A DNA stretch of 16,003 bases from SXOA01 sp051004015. GTDB taxonomy: Bacteria > Planctomycetota > Planctomycetia > Pirellulales > Pirellulaceae. The notes beneath the pieces were generated by a model, which saw only the letters and a list, made by a program, of their open reading frames with translations, searched no databases and was not told where the DNA came from. Shown here piece by piece: positions 1 through 7,396 of the stretch. Within the stretch, counting starts at the first letter, position 1; every line of letters starts with the position of its first letter. Location of the stretch: positions 1 to 16,003 of the forward strand of contig JBPCKT010000006.1 in assembly GCA_051004015.1 (NCBI GenBank), given 5' to 3'. Position numbers and translations under genes: made by a program.

Positions 1-85
1 GAAAAAAGGAACGGACCAACCTGCAGAGGCTTGCCAAACCTAGCGTCATTAACGATTATTCAAGCATCTAAACCCAGGCTGCTAA

Positions 86-292
86 TTCTGCCCCCGACTG
101 GCTGCATTTAATCCGCCCCCTGACACCCTCACCAACCTCTACAACCAGCGCCCCACCTGGCTCGACCTCGCCCACCAAAAACTCGATTCCGCCGTCTTCG
201 CCGCCTATGGCTGGCAGGCCACACTCAGCGATGACGAGCTCCTGGCGAAGCTGCTGGCGCTAAACCTTGCGCGTTCCAAACAAGAAAAGTAG
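86..292 (+). pseudogene. C-terminal remnant of a DNA methyltransferase
   Basis: A plus-strand reading frame ends at TAG 290-292 and encodes LTNLYNQRPTWLDLAHQKLD, then SAVFAAYGW, then LSDDELLAKLLALNL. This is the usual C-terminal tail of large class I DNA methyltransferases of the MmeI/type IIG-like kind, where it follows the catalytic domain. Only about 55 to 65 residues survive: there is a stop in frame at 83-85 and no start codon, and none of the catalytic motifs (NPPY, SAM-binding) is present. Recognisable similarity begins near 107. The intact gene would be around 900 residues or more, so this is a broken relic. It faces the end of holA 34 bp away. The family call rests on memory of the C-terminal motif and not on a search; the left break point is uncertain. 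Confidence 0.6.
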
Positions 293-326
293 CGCAACGA
301 TCTTGGAGGCCAGAGTGCTTCGAACT

Positions 327-1454
327 CTAGCGCCGGACGGGCGACTTTGGTGGAGGAGTTGCCTCTGTCGCCATTCGCAAGAACAGCTGTTCCAGCACGA
401 ACCGTGCGCGATCTTTATCGGAATGAGTCCCCTTGAGCGCAAGGTCTGTCTCCATCACCCACTTGTAGAGCTTGCCCGCCCTAATGCGTCCGAGTTTCTT
501 CATTCGTTCTCCGGCCTTCTCCACGTTATCGTCCGGAGAACGGTCGTAGAAACCAACCTTGCGCAGAACATTTTCGAGTGAAACTTTTTGACCTCGCCGT
601 TCGGCTTGTTCAAACGCGCGAGTTGCTGCAGCATAACGCCGCAGCGACCAAGACATTCCGCCAAAGATTTCCAGGTGGTGGTCCCCAGATTTCCAAAGAT
701 GGTCAAGACGTTCTAGCGCTAATGCGGTGTCTCCATCGAGAGCGGCGTTGACCGTTTCAAAGGCCGTTTTTTCTCGCCATCCTCCAATAACGTCATGTAC
801 GTATTGCGGGGTTATTTTAGTACCTGGAGTCACTAACAGGGCGAGCTTTGCCAAATCCATATCCATCATGCCGAAATTTGCCCCGGATAGGCCTACCAGC
901 TCCTGTGCAGCCAGGTGCGGAACATCCAAACCGTGATTCGTCTTCGCCCATTGGGATACCCATTTTGAAACTTTTGCTTCGTCGATCTCCTTTTCCTTAC
1001 TTCGCGGTCGAGGCCGCATTGGCGGCCTACACTCAATTTGGAGAGAGGCGGCGTCGACAGCTTTGTAAAGTCGGGTATTTGACGCCCAACTGCTTACTTC
1101 CAAAATGAGCAAGCCCGCGTGTTTTTTCTTGTTTACATAGTCCTCCAAACGACCATCTTCGCGATGAGCGGAGACAAACGCATCGGCCCCTTCCAGCAGC
1201 ACCAGCCGCGGCCCGCCGCCGCCGAAGAGGGACTGGGTGGAAAGCTCGTCCGCCACATCCCGCCAGTCCGGCATCCGCTCCTCGCAATCATGCACGGTCG
1301 GCGGCTCATCGCTCTTGTCGCCGAGAGCCTGTTTGCGGATTTCGGCCAGTGCCAGCCGCTTCAGGAACTGCTCGTCGCCAAAGAGGACGCAAATCCCGCG
1401 CGGCTGATGGCCCTGGGGAGCGGCGAGATAGTCGAGGACGTGGATGGTGGCCAT
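327..1454 (-). CDS. holA: DNA polymerase III subunit delta (HolA)
   Basis: Delta is the clamp-loader subunit that opens the beta sliding clamp during DNA replication. The 375-residue length is normal for the family. Residues 22-45 (VLFGDEQFLKRLAL) match the degenerate AAA+ start of delta, which lacks a functional Walker A. Residues 83-92 (RLVLLEGADA) and 114-121 (LLILEV) are core strands. The C-terminal collar helices include WVMETDLALKG at 331-341 and ARFVLEQLFLRM at 350-361, which is characteristic. The ATG at 1452-1454 gives the expected N-terminus, although no clear Shine-Dalgarno precedes it. It is transcribed divergently from the MFS gene with 90 bp between them. The first 100 codons are clearly more GC-rich than the remainder, a possible mosaic. 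The function is confident. Confidence 0.9.
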   Translation of the reverse strand: MATIHVLDYLAAPQGHQPRGICVLFGDEQFLKRLALAEIRKQALGDKSDEPPTVHDCEERMPDWRDVADELSTQSLFGGGGPRLVLLEGADAFVSAHREDGRLEDYVNKKKHAGLLILEVSSWASNTRLYKAVDAASLQIECRPPMRPRPRSKEKEIDEAKVSKWVSQWAKTNHGLDVPHLAAQELVGLSGANFGMMDMDLAKLALLVTPGTKITPQYVHDVIGGWREKTAFETVNAALDGDTALALERLDHLWKSGDHHLEIFGGMSWSLRRYAAATRAFEQAERRGQKVSLENVLRKVGFYDRSPDDNVEKAGERMKKLGRIRAGKLYKWVMETDLALKGTHSDKDRARFVLEQLFLRMATEATPPPKSPVRR

Positions 1455-1544
1455 GAATGAGCATGGTACGCCTCTTGTGAAAGATCATCCAGGCAGGCAG
1501 GATAGAACCTCCGCCGCTTTATCCCGCCCCTCTAGATTTTCCTC

Positions 1545-2900
1545 ATGGCCAACTCTGCCGCCGCTTCTTCAGACTCCGCTGATCCGCAGACCCGCGGGTC
1601 GCTGCTGGTCATCTTTCTCACGGTTTTCATCGATCTGCTCGGCTTTGGAATGGTGCTGCCGCTGCTGCCGATTTATGCCAGCGATTTCGGCCTGGGGGAG
1701 CATGGCTGGCAGATTGGGGCTCTGATGGCCTCGTTCTCCTTGATGCAATTCCTGTTCGCGCCGCTCTGGGGAAGGCTCTCGGACCGCATCGGCCGGCGGC
1801 CGGTGCTGATTGTGGGCCTGCTGGGCTCGGTCGTGTTCTACTTTCTGTTTGGAGTGGCCTCGATTCAGAAGAGCCTGCTGCTATTGTTCGTCGCTCGCAT
1901 CGGGGCAGGAATTGCAGGAGCAACGATCTCCACCGCGCAGGCCTACATCGCGGACACCACCACGCCGCAGACGCGGGCTCGCGGCATGGCACTCATCGGG
2001 GCGGCGTTCGGACTGGGCTTCACCTTCGGTCCGCTGCTCGCGGCGGCAGCGATACTCAGTTCCGGCAAGAACGTCAGCAACAGCCCTTGGCCAGGATTCG
2101 TTGCTTCCGGCTTGTCAGCCGTCGCATTACTCTTAGCTATCTTTCGGCTGCCGGAGTCGCTCAAGCCAGGGCATTCGCGAATGCAACTGGGGATCTTCAA
2201 TCCGCAGGCGCTTTCCGACGCTCTCTCGACACCGACGATTCTCGCACTACTCCTAACGTCCTTCATCGGTGTCGTTTCCTTCGGAGGCTATGAAACGACG
2301 ATTGCTCTTTTGCTCGCCGACAAGAGGCATGGATTCTCGTTCTCCCTGATTCAGGTCACGTTGTTCTTTGCCTTCATCGGTGTCGTGCTGAGCCTGGTAC
2401 AAGGAGGAATCGTGCGGCGTCTGTCGGGGCGAATTCCCGAGAGTGGAATGGCGACGATTGGCGCACTACTCACCATCGTGGGCTTCCTCATGCTGTCGCA
2501 GGCCCGGCCGTCGCGGCAACTCACAGCACTATTGATGACGCCGGTGTTTGGGGGCTGGTACGAGGTTGCGTGGCCAACAACATGGGACACCACCTTTCTG
2601 ATGACAGCCTCTGCCATCGAAGTCACCGGCTTCGCCTTCATGACCCCCTCGCTGCAGTCCCTTATCAGCCGGCGGAGCGACCCGGCGAAGCAGGGTGGCA
2701 TTTTAGGAGTCAGTCAGGGAGTCAGTGCTCTTGCCCGAATCATCGGGCCGCTAGTGGCCGTTCCACTTTTTACGAACGTGTCCCACACGAGCCCCTATTT
2801 TGCGTCAATTGGACTGATGGTCCTGGGGCTGGCCGCGCTGCTCATCGGTGCGCGGGGGGGAAGAGATTATGGAACCTCTGGCGAGTCGGCTGGGCACTAG
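1545..2900 (+). CDS. MFS transporter, Tet-like drug:proton antiporter
   Basis: This 451-residue integral membrane protein probably exports small molecules with proton antiport. The first membrane segment (DLLGFGMVLPLLPIYA, residues 30-45) is typical of the TetA-like DHA1 group. Motif A (GRLSDRIGRRPVL, 76-88) lies in the first cytoplasmic loop, and AYIADTTTPQTRARGMALIG with the following GLGFTFGPLLA (133-165) matches the motif C region. Hydrophobic segments continue to the C-terminus, as expected for 12 helices. A longer, less hydrophobic stretch near residues 325-350 is slightly unusual. The start ATG has no good Shine-Dalgarno, but the N-terminus fits. GC content falls in the second half of the gene. 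The substrate cannot be told from sequence; resistance is possible but unproven. Confidence 0.88.
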   Translation: MANSAAASSDSADPQTRGSLLVIFLTVFIDLLGFGMVLPLLPIYASDFGLGEHGWQIGALMASFSLMQFLFAPLWGRLSDRIGRRPVLIVGLLGSVVFYFLFGVASIQKSLLLLFVARIGAGIAGATISTAQAYIADTTTPQTRARGMALIGAAFGLGFTFGPLLAAAAILSSGKNVSNSPWPGFVASGLSAVALLLAIFRLPESLKPGHSRMQLGIFNPQALSDALSTPTILALLLTSFIGVVSFGGYETTIALLLADKRHGFSFSLIQVTLFFAFIGVVLSLVQGGIVRRLSGRIPESGMATIGALLTIVGFLMLSQARPSRQLTALLMTPVFGGWYEVAWPTTWDTTFLMTASAIEVTGFAFMTPSLQSLISRRSDPAKQGGILGVSQGVSALARIIGPLVAVPLFTNVSHTSPYFASIGLMVLGLAALLIGARGGRDYGTSGESAGH

Positions 2901-2918
2901 CATACTGCGCGCGTTTGG

Positions 2919-4430
2919 TCAAAAGAGAGACTTCTCATAGAAGTCAATCGAGGTATTTCGAAAAAATCGGCTAAACTCTGCACTCAACCCGCACGAATGC
3001 GCCAGCTTTCGCAGGTCAAGGCGATTGAGCAAATCCACGGTTATCGGTCGTTTGGCGTCCCAAAAAATAAATGCTGTAAAGAACGACAGTGCCGGTTCCG
3101 ACTGCAGCAGCTCGCACAGCAACTCCGCTTGAGCCGCACTGGTGCAGGGAAGGAAGTTAACGGTATCGTCAAAAACGACCGGCTTACCCTGATGCGATGG
3201 GCAGACTCGAAAGTGAGGCTTCTTATAGAGACCCGCGACCGCCACTTTCCAAGGCGAAAATGTGTAAGGGCCGACTCCAAAAACTGAGAAGCGCGGCTTC
3301 TTCAGGTAAATGGAACTGCGACGGGCGTCCAAATGTGAGGCGTGGGCCGTGAGATAATCAGAAGTCTTGGGCGCGCTCCGAGTTATGGTTGCGGTTTCCT
3401 GACCAACAAACTGTTGCGGGACAATCATCCGCCGTCGAGGCTGGATGGTCATATCATTGGCTACTTCCGACCCCTTGAACATCGGAAACAAGTGGATGTC
3501 CTCGATATCCACGGTCTCGCCCCATCCATTGATGAGCTTGCCGTCGGACTCCCGTAACTCCATCACTGCCGAACAATCGTGTTTGATACCTGACCGCCAC
3601 TCAAGTCCAGCTTGCTTCTGGTCGGCAACCAGCGACCTCGCGACCTCATAAGCTTCCGCATCCGCGATTAGTTCTCCGTCACAGATCGCGATTTGCGACG
3701 CCGACACCGTATCATGGAGCGAATCGTAAACATTGGCGTGGCAACTCTTACGCGATGGGTGAAAAACGCAGGTCAGTAGGCAAGCATTGACCGTCGCGTC
3801 AAAGTATTCCTTCGCGTCAATCACATGGAGCGTTGCCGACGCTATATTCAAGCCCTTTTTCCAAGCATGCGCCAGAACCTTGCGCGCGACGCTTGTCTTG
3901 CACAAGACGGCCAACACGCCCGAACGCCCCTGCAACCACTCTAGGGTTTGAATCAGCATCCATTCGGAGATATCAAAATTGCTCTTACCGGTTAAGGCAT
4001 CGAGCCCGGAATGACCGTTGAAGTTTGCCTTCCGGGGAAGGTTCTGGCTTTGAATCGCACCAAGGCTTGAATTCGTGACCCATGGAGGATTTCCAATGAC
4101 GAACACGGGCTCGGGCAAACTGCGAATAAACGACCAGTCGTGCGAAAAGAAATCCGCTTCGCGAAGCACGACTTTCTCGGTCCCTTCGGCCGAGTCCAAT
4201 TTCAAGCGTAGCCGCAACAGGTATGCGGCATTAATCTCGATCCCTAAGATCTGCTCGGCACCTGGGAATGCCTCCAGCGCCGCCATCAGCAGGTTTCCCT
4301 CCCCACAGGTTGGCTCGACGATGGCCCGAGGCGACACAGAAAGCGCCGCGAGGGACGCACAGACATCGCGGGCAAGAGCGCTCGGCGTTTGAAAGTCACC
4401 GAACTCGGTCTTGGCTCGCGTTTTCGCCAC
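2919..4430 (-). CDS. Type II N6-adenine DNA methyltransferase
   Basis: This 503-residue enzyme should methylate adenine within the recognition site of its partner endonuclease, protecting host DNA. The N-terminal EFGDFQTP (residues 9-16) is common in gamma-class m6A methyltransferases of type II systems. Motif I, the SAM-binding loop, is VEPTCGEGN (38-46), and the catalytic motif IV is NPPW (114-117). GKSNFDISEWML (148-159) and LCKT (176-179) follow. The C-terminal half would hold the target-recognition region. The start is GTG at 4428-4430, whose G is the last base of the upstream gene's TAG (sequence TAGTG), so translation is probably coupled. It runs convergent to the MFS gene with 18 bp between them. 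The recognition sequence is unknown. Confidence 0.9.
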   Translation of the reverse strand: MAKTRAKTEFGDFQTPSALARDVCASLAALSVSPRAIVEPTCGEGNLLMAALEAFPGAEQILGIEINAAYLLRLRLKLDSAEGTEKVVLREADFFSHDWSFIRSLPEPVFVIGNPPWVTNSSLGAIQSQNLPRKANFNGHSGLDALTGKSNFDISEWMLIQTLEWLQGRSGVLAVLCKTSVARKVLAHAWKKGLNIASATLHVIDAKEYFDATVNACLLTCVFHPSRKSCHANVYDSLHDTVSASQIAICDGELIADAEAYEVARSLVADQKQAGLEWRSGIKHDCSAVMELRESDGKLINGWGETVDIEDIHLFPMFKGSEVANDMTIQPRRRMIVPQQFVGQETATITRSAPKTSDYLTAHASHLDARRSSIYLKKPRFSVFGVGPYTFSPWKVAVAGLYKKPHFRVCPSHQGKPVVFDDTVNFLPCTSAAQAELLCELLQSEPALSFFTAFIFWDAKRPITVDLLNRLDLRKLAHSCGLSAEFSRFFRNTSIDFYEKSLF

Positions 4431-5089
4431 TAGAGAATCCTAAGTACGCCATCGACTTGTCCTGCGACGGAAATTACCCGCCCGTACTGCAACCGCCATT
4501 GGAGGGCATTAGAAATCGTCAAATACCCCTGAAACGGTCGGGAGGTCAGTATTTCCGCGGCGATGTTTTGTGCTTCAATACTGTCCAGCGGCAAGTTCTT
4601 ATCAAACATGTAAGCGATGAGATCGTCCAAGTTGCCATCCTTGTCAAGAATCTCGTTGAGGCCGCGAGTCATCTGAAAATCACCCGTTCTTTCAGCCGCG
4701 ATGAAAATCGTATGCAGGATTTTCAACGTGCTCGTACGGCTCTTCTCATCATCTGTCTTCTCGTAGACATATACCAACAGCGCGTAACCCAAACCGTAAA
4801 TCTTCTGCCTGGCCGACTTGAAGGGACATGATGACTGTGGCTGCCTGACGCTCGTCACCTTCATGTCCACATTGATTTGCGGGAAGTCAATGCCGCTGGC
4901 GGAGTTGCCTGCCTGAAACGCATAGGCGCCTTGAAGATAAGCCTTGAATTTATGCTCAAGGTAAGTTCCAACGGCTTTGCCATCGGTGACGCCGAAGAGC
5001 GATGGCTCGGGAAAGAGCGACTCTAGGTCGGCAAACTTGCGAGCTTCCGCATGCAGCAACGCGACGGTGAGCTCAGGCAATTCGGGCAT
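4430..5089 (-). CDS. Type II restriction endonuclease, PD-(D/E)XK type
   Basis: This 219-residue protein precedes the methyltransferase in the same operon. The likely catalytic core is GIDFP with Asp68, followed by VDMK with Asp75 and Lys77, which fits D-(X6)-DxK. Glu45 in TYLEHKF (42-48) could be the helical acidic residue of the fold. The segment QPQSSCPFKSARQKIYGLGY (83-102) contains several basic and polar residues next to the active site, suited to contacting DNA. The product is expected to cut unmethylated DNA at the site protected by the partner enzyme. The chosen ATG (5087-5089) has no strong Shine-Dalgarno, but a promoter lies about 40 bp upstream. Lower GC than the neighbouring genes suggests acquisition. 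Cleavage specificity cannot be read from the sequence. Confidence 0.8.
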   Translation of the reverse strand: MPELPELTVALLHAEARKFADLESLFPEPSLFGVTDGKAVGTYLEHKFKAYLQGAYAFQAGNSASGIDFPQINVDMKVTSVRQPQSSCPFKSARQKIYGLGYALLVYVYEKTDDEKSRTSTLKILHTIFIAAERTGDFQMTRGLNEILDKDGNLDDLIAYMFDKNLPLDSIEAQNIAAEILTSRPFQGYLTISNALQWRLQYGRVISVAGQVDGVLRIL

Positions 5090-5126
5090 TGGTCAGCCAG
5101 CAGCCAGGGGAAGGAGTTGGCGGCTG

Positions 5127-5155
5127 ATTGTATCGCTGGAGTGAGCTACCCTCAA
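5127..5155 (-). promoter_or_regulatory. Sigma-70-type promoter of the restriction-modification operon
   Basis: On the minus strand a -35 box TTGAGG (5155-5150) and a -10 box TACAAT (5132-5127) are separated by 17 bp. They match the consensus at 4 of 6 and 5 of 6 positions. Transcription would begin near 5120, about 30 bases before the endonuclease ATG. The inverted 7-mers GTATCGC (5130-5136) and GCGATAC (5173-5179) flank the -35 box and could form an operator. The promoter is inferred from consensus only. Confidence 0.5.
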
Positions 5156-5183
5156 TCCACTGATCGCGAGTTGCGATACGCCA

Positions 5184-5402
5184 CTATTTCGATTTCGCTC
5201 TAAGAAAGGTGGCCTTCTTCGCCTGCGGCGTCAAATACTCGCGGAACCGGAACTCGAGCTCCTGCAACTGGGCGGTCATCAAGGTGTCAAAGCGGACATA
5301 GGCGGCTGCGAAGCGTTCCAACTCGTTGATGGGCTCTGGTCCACGAACGACCAAGATAATTTCAGTGGCGGGACCGGATTTTGGCGTTTGATGGCTCTTC
5401 AT
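5184..5402 (-). CDS. Small protein of unknown function (72 aa)
   Basis: I do not recognise this 72-residue protein. The open frame extends further upstream, but the ATG at 5400-5402 is preceded by AGGGGG about nine bases away, so the shorter form is preferred. It begins MKSHQTPKSGPATEIILVVRG and continues with a charged, probably helical part rich in Glu, Arg and Phe (residues 25-60), ending in a basic tail. There is no signal peptide, membrane segment or helix-turn-helix. It lies 94 bp upstream of the restriction endonuclease on the same strand. It could be part of the same acquired segment, but it does not look like a controller (C) protein because no DNA-binding motif is visible. Confidence 0.5.
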   Translation of the reverse strand: MKSHQTPKSGPATEIILVVRGPEPINELERFAAAYVRFDTLMTAQLQELEFRFREYLTPQAKKATFLRAKSK

Positions 5403-5859
5403 GGCTGTTTTCCCCCTTTGAGGGTCCGCCGGCAGGCCCCGGTGGATGGTTCGGATACAAGCAATCGTTATGCCAGCATCTCTCGCGCAGAGGCCGATTC
5501 TCTGCAAGCCATTGTCCTATAACACTTTATCGCCGATGCGGTGCTCCAAAGGCCAGTTTTTCCGCCACTTTTTAGGCCAGCACCGTCCCGCTTTGACGAC
5601 ACCCTCGTCTCAGAATAGTACCGCCGGCGGGTAGCAATTCGATATAGCCCTTGTGCCGACTTGACCGGAAACTTGAAAAAATTTTCCCAGCCGGCCCAAT
5701 ACTCTTCCCCAGTAGGCGAAAAACTCCCTATGTCCGGCGCATAGCGAACCTTGCCGGGGTCGCCGCCGAGCCAGGAGGATCCGCCGAAGCGGGTTTTTAC
5801 CAGCCAAGTTATTATCCGGAAGCGTTGTCCGGCAGAATCGCTCACCTCAGGAGGGCCGT
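5403..5859. other. Intergenic stretch without a convincing gene
   Basis: This 457 bp region separates the minus-strand small gene from the plus-strand coiled-coil gene. The minus-strand frame at 5468-5845 is open for 125 codons, but it has no recognisable motif and reads as non-coding in composition. A weak promoter-like pair for the downstream gene is TTGACG (5593-5598) with TAGTAC 17 bp later, only 3 of 6 in the -10 box. The only strong signal is the ribosome binding site AGGAGG at 5849-5854, directly before the next gene. Confidence 0.5.
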
Positions 5860-6666
5860 ATGGTTAAGAAAAGTTTAGTCGTGGGAGGGGTCATTGTGCT
5901 GCTGCTCGGCCTGTTCTTTGGTCGAGACGCCATCAGCTACAGCAAAACGTCGCTCGGCTGGGTTCGCCAGTCGGTGAAGGACGCGGTGCCGGTTGAGTTC
6001 GAGCTCACCCGGGCTCGCGACATGATCAAGGGGCTGACCCCCGAAATCCGCCACAACATGCATGTGATTGCGACGGAAGAAGTCGAGGTCCAGGGTCTCC
6101 GCGAGAACCTGGCCGCCGGCGAAAAGCAAATCGCCAAGAACAAGGCCGACATCGAACGGCTGTCGACCGACCTCAAGAAGGGTGACAGCCACTTCGTCTA
6201 CTGCGGCAAATCCTACACCGGCAAGCAGGTCGAGACCGACCTGACGAACCGCTTTGAGCAGTTCAAGGTGAAGGAAGCCACCGTAGGCAAGCTCCGCCAG
6301 ATCCTGACTGCCCGCGAAGCTGGCCTGACCGCCGGCCGCGAGAAGCTCAAGACCATGGAAGCCGCCAAGGCCCAGCTCGAAATCGACGTTGCCAACCTGG
6401 AAGCCCGCCTGGAAATGGTGAAGGTTGCCCAGTCGTCCAGCAACTTCAACTTCGACGACAGCCGCCTCAGCCGCACCAAGGAGCTGGTCAAGGACATCGG
6501 CACCCGGATCGACGTGGCTGAGAAGCTCGTCAATGCCGAGACCGTGACCCCCGGCCAGATTAACCTCGATGAGCCGACCGCGACCAACATCACCGAGCAG
6601 ATCACCGAGTACTTCAAGCAAGCCGGTGAGACGGAAGCCGAGCAGAACGTGGTGAAGCTCGACTAG
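5860..6666 (+). CDS. Membrane-anchored coiled-coil protein, unknown function
   Basis: The 268-residue protein has a short basic start (MVKK) and one hydrophobic segment at residues 5-20, acting as membrane anchor or uncleaved signal. The rest is long heptad-rich helices, roughly 65-107, 130-192 and 200-225. Between the first two helices lies a compact insert, HFVYCGKSYTGKQV (111-124), with a single Cys and aromatic residues, which may be a conserved structural element. The start is firm: AGGAGG lies five bases before the ATG. Codon choice is strongly biased to C- and G-ending codons, suggesting good expression. It is followed by three hairpins and a strong terminator, so it is probably transcribed alone. 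A scaffold or envelope-organising role is possible; a PspA-like relation is only a loose thought. Confidence 0.8.
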   Translation: MVKKSLVVGGVIVLLLGLFFGRDAISYSKTSLGWVRQSVKDAVPVEFELTRARDMIKGLTPEIRHNMHVIATEEVEVQGLRENLAAGEKQIAKNKADIERLSTDLKKGDSHFVYCGKSYTGKQVETDLTNRFEQFKVKEATVGKLRQILTAREAGLTAGREKLKTMEAAKAQLEIDVANLEARLEMVKVAQSSSNFNFDDSRLSRTKELVKDIGTRIDVAEKLVNAETVTPGQINLDEPTATNITEQITEYFKQAGETEAEQNVVKLD

Positions 6667-6671
6667 AGTAG

Positions 6672-6692
6672 TCCGCTCACTCCGTGAGCGGA
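6672..6692 (+). repeat. Hairpin repeat 1 with CTCCG loop
   Basis: The arms TCCGCTCA (6672-6679) and TGAGCGGA (6685-6692) pair perfectly over 8 bp around the loop CTCCG. It starts 5 bp after the stop of the coiled-coil gene. It is the first of three such palindromes. Confidence 0.85.
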
Positions 6693-6700
6693 AAAGTGTG

Positions 6701-6723
6701 GTCCGCTCACTCCGTGAGCGGAC
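6701..6723 (+). repeat. Hairpin repeat 2 with CTCCG loop
   Basis: This is an exact repeat of the first palindrome, with one more base pair (GTCCGCTCA with TGAGCGGAC), around the same CTCCG loop at 6710-6714. It lies 30 bp from copy one, so the two form a tandem pair. Confidence 0.85.
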
Positions 6724-6724
6724 A

Positions 6725-6745
6725 TCATCACGCGGAGCGTGATGA
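6725..6745 (-). repeat. Hairpin repeat 3, inverted, same loop but different stem
   Basis: The arms TCATCACG (6725-6732) and CGTGATGA (6738-6745) pair over 8 bp around CGGAG (6733-6737), which is CTCCG on the minus strand. The stem length and loop length equal those of copies one and two while the stem sequence is entirely different. This suggests one repeat family with a constrained loop and variable stem. Confidence 0.75.
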
Positions 6746-6802
6746 GTACTATCAAAACTCCACATTCGGCGTCTCTCCGCCATGAAGAGCGCCGAAATCC
6801 TT

Positions 6803-6838
6803 GCCGCAGGTCTTCTCCCCGGAGACCTGCGGCTTTTT
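6803..6838 (+). terminator. Strong intrinsic terminator
   Basis: A perfect 11 bp stem, GCCGCAGGTCT (6803-6813) with AGACCTGCGGC (6823-6833), closes a 9-base loop and is followed directly by five T residues (6834-6838). It would end the transcript of the coiled-coil gene 137 bp downstream of its stop. A 32-codon open frame starting at 6782 runs through it and is judged coincidental. Confidence 0.85.
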
Positions 6839-6860
6839 GCTGCGCCGAAGAGGAAGGCAG

Positions 6861-6887
6861 ATTTGAGATTTGAAATTTGAATTTGAG
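6861..6887 (+). repeat. Tandem ATTTGA(R) short repeat
   Basis: Four head-to-tail units are present: ATTTGAG (6861-6867), ATTTGAA (6868-6874), ATTTGA (6875-6880) and ATTTGAG (6881-6887). They form an AT-rich island in GC-rich surroundings, just after the terminator. The third and fourth units supply the -35 box of the promoter that follows. Confidence 0.7.
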
Positions 6888-6906
6888 ACATTGGAAATCG
6901 TATATT
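6877..6906 (+). promoter_or_regulatory. Sigma-70-type promoter for the small membrane protein and FHA genes
   Basis: The -35 box TTGAAT (6877-6882) and the -10 box TATATT (6901-6906) are separated by 18 bp, matching consensus at 4 of 6 and 5 of 6. It lies directly after the terminator, so it would start a new transcript with a leader of about 170 bases. That leader holds a small hairpin, CAGGCA (6952-6957) with TGCCTG (6964-6969). No riboswitch class is recognised. Confidence 0.45.
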
Positions 6907-7083
6907 TGTGCCAGTCAGGCGAATAACTTAAGTTGCGGCGTCCCTGCGATTCAGGCATCATTTTGCCTGGTGCTCGAAATGCAAATCCTTGCGCTGGGCG
7001 GCTATTGAACGAGCCGAACCAGCATCCAATCCCCAAGTCCCCGATTTTGGTCCTGTTCCTCCAGCCACCAGTTAGAGGCCGCC

Positions 7084-7344
7084 ATGCACACCTTCGATGC
7101 CCGTGACGTTCTGGTTCCCATTGTTGCCATCGTTTGCGTCTTCGGCATGCCCCTCAGCGCCATCGTTTTGTACTGGTGGTACGAAATCCGCAAAGTTACC
7201 TGCGAGGCGGCTCTCAAACAGGCGATGATCGCAAGGGGATACTCGGCCAACGAAATCGTCCACGTTCTTACCAATGGCAAGGGCAAGCTCACCAATCCAG
7301 CGTTCGATTTGCCGCCGGCCAAACCGGTGAAGTCGCTCGCTTGA
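7084..7344 (+). CDS. Small single-pass membrane protein, unknown function (86 aa)
   Basis: The 86-residue protein has a short polar start (MHTFDARDV), one hydrophobic segment at residues 9-32 (ending IVLYWWYEIRK) and a cytoplasmic helix containing QAMIARGYSANEIVHVL (46-62). It ends in a Pro- and Lys-rich tail. AGAGG six bases before the ATG supports the start. It lies 52 bp upstream of the FHA gene and shares its orientation, probably in one transcript. The layout of one N-terminal membrane helix plus a short cytoplasmic helix recalls PspB-like proteins, but sequence similarity is too weak to name it. Confidence 0.75.
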   Translation: MHTFDARDVLVPIVAIVCVFGMPLSAIVLYWWYEIRKVTCEAALKQAMIARGYSANEIVHVLTNGKGKLTNPAFDLPPAKPVKSLA

Positions 7345-7396
7345 GCATCAACGAGGACAGGACTTCTGGGCAGGCTAGAAGCCTACCCCACCCATA

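Noticed and set aside
5468..5845. Minus-strand 125-codon frame in the intergenic stretch
   Set aside because: No recognisable domain, no convincing ribosome binding site, and the composition looks non-coding.
5875..6891. Minus-strand 338-codon frame opposite the coiled-coil gene
   Set aside because: It runs through the hairpin repeats and terminator and mirrors the heptad codon bias of the real gene; no motif is recognisable.
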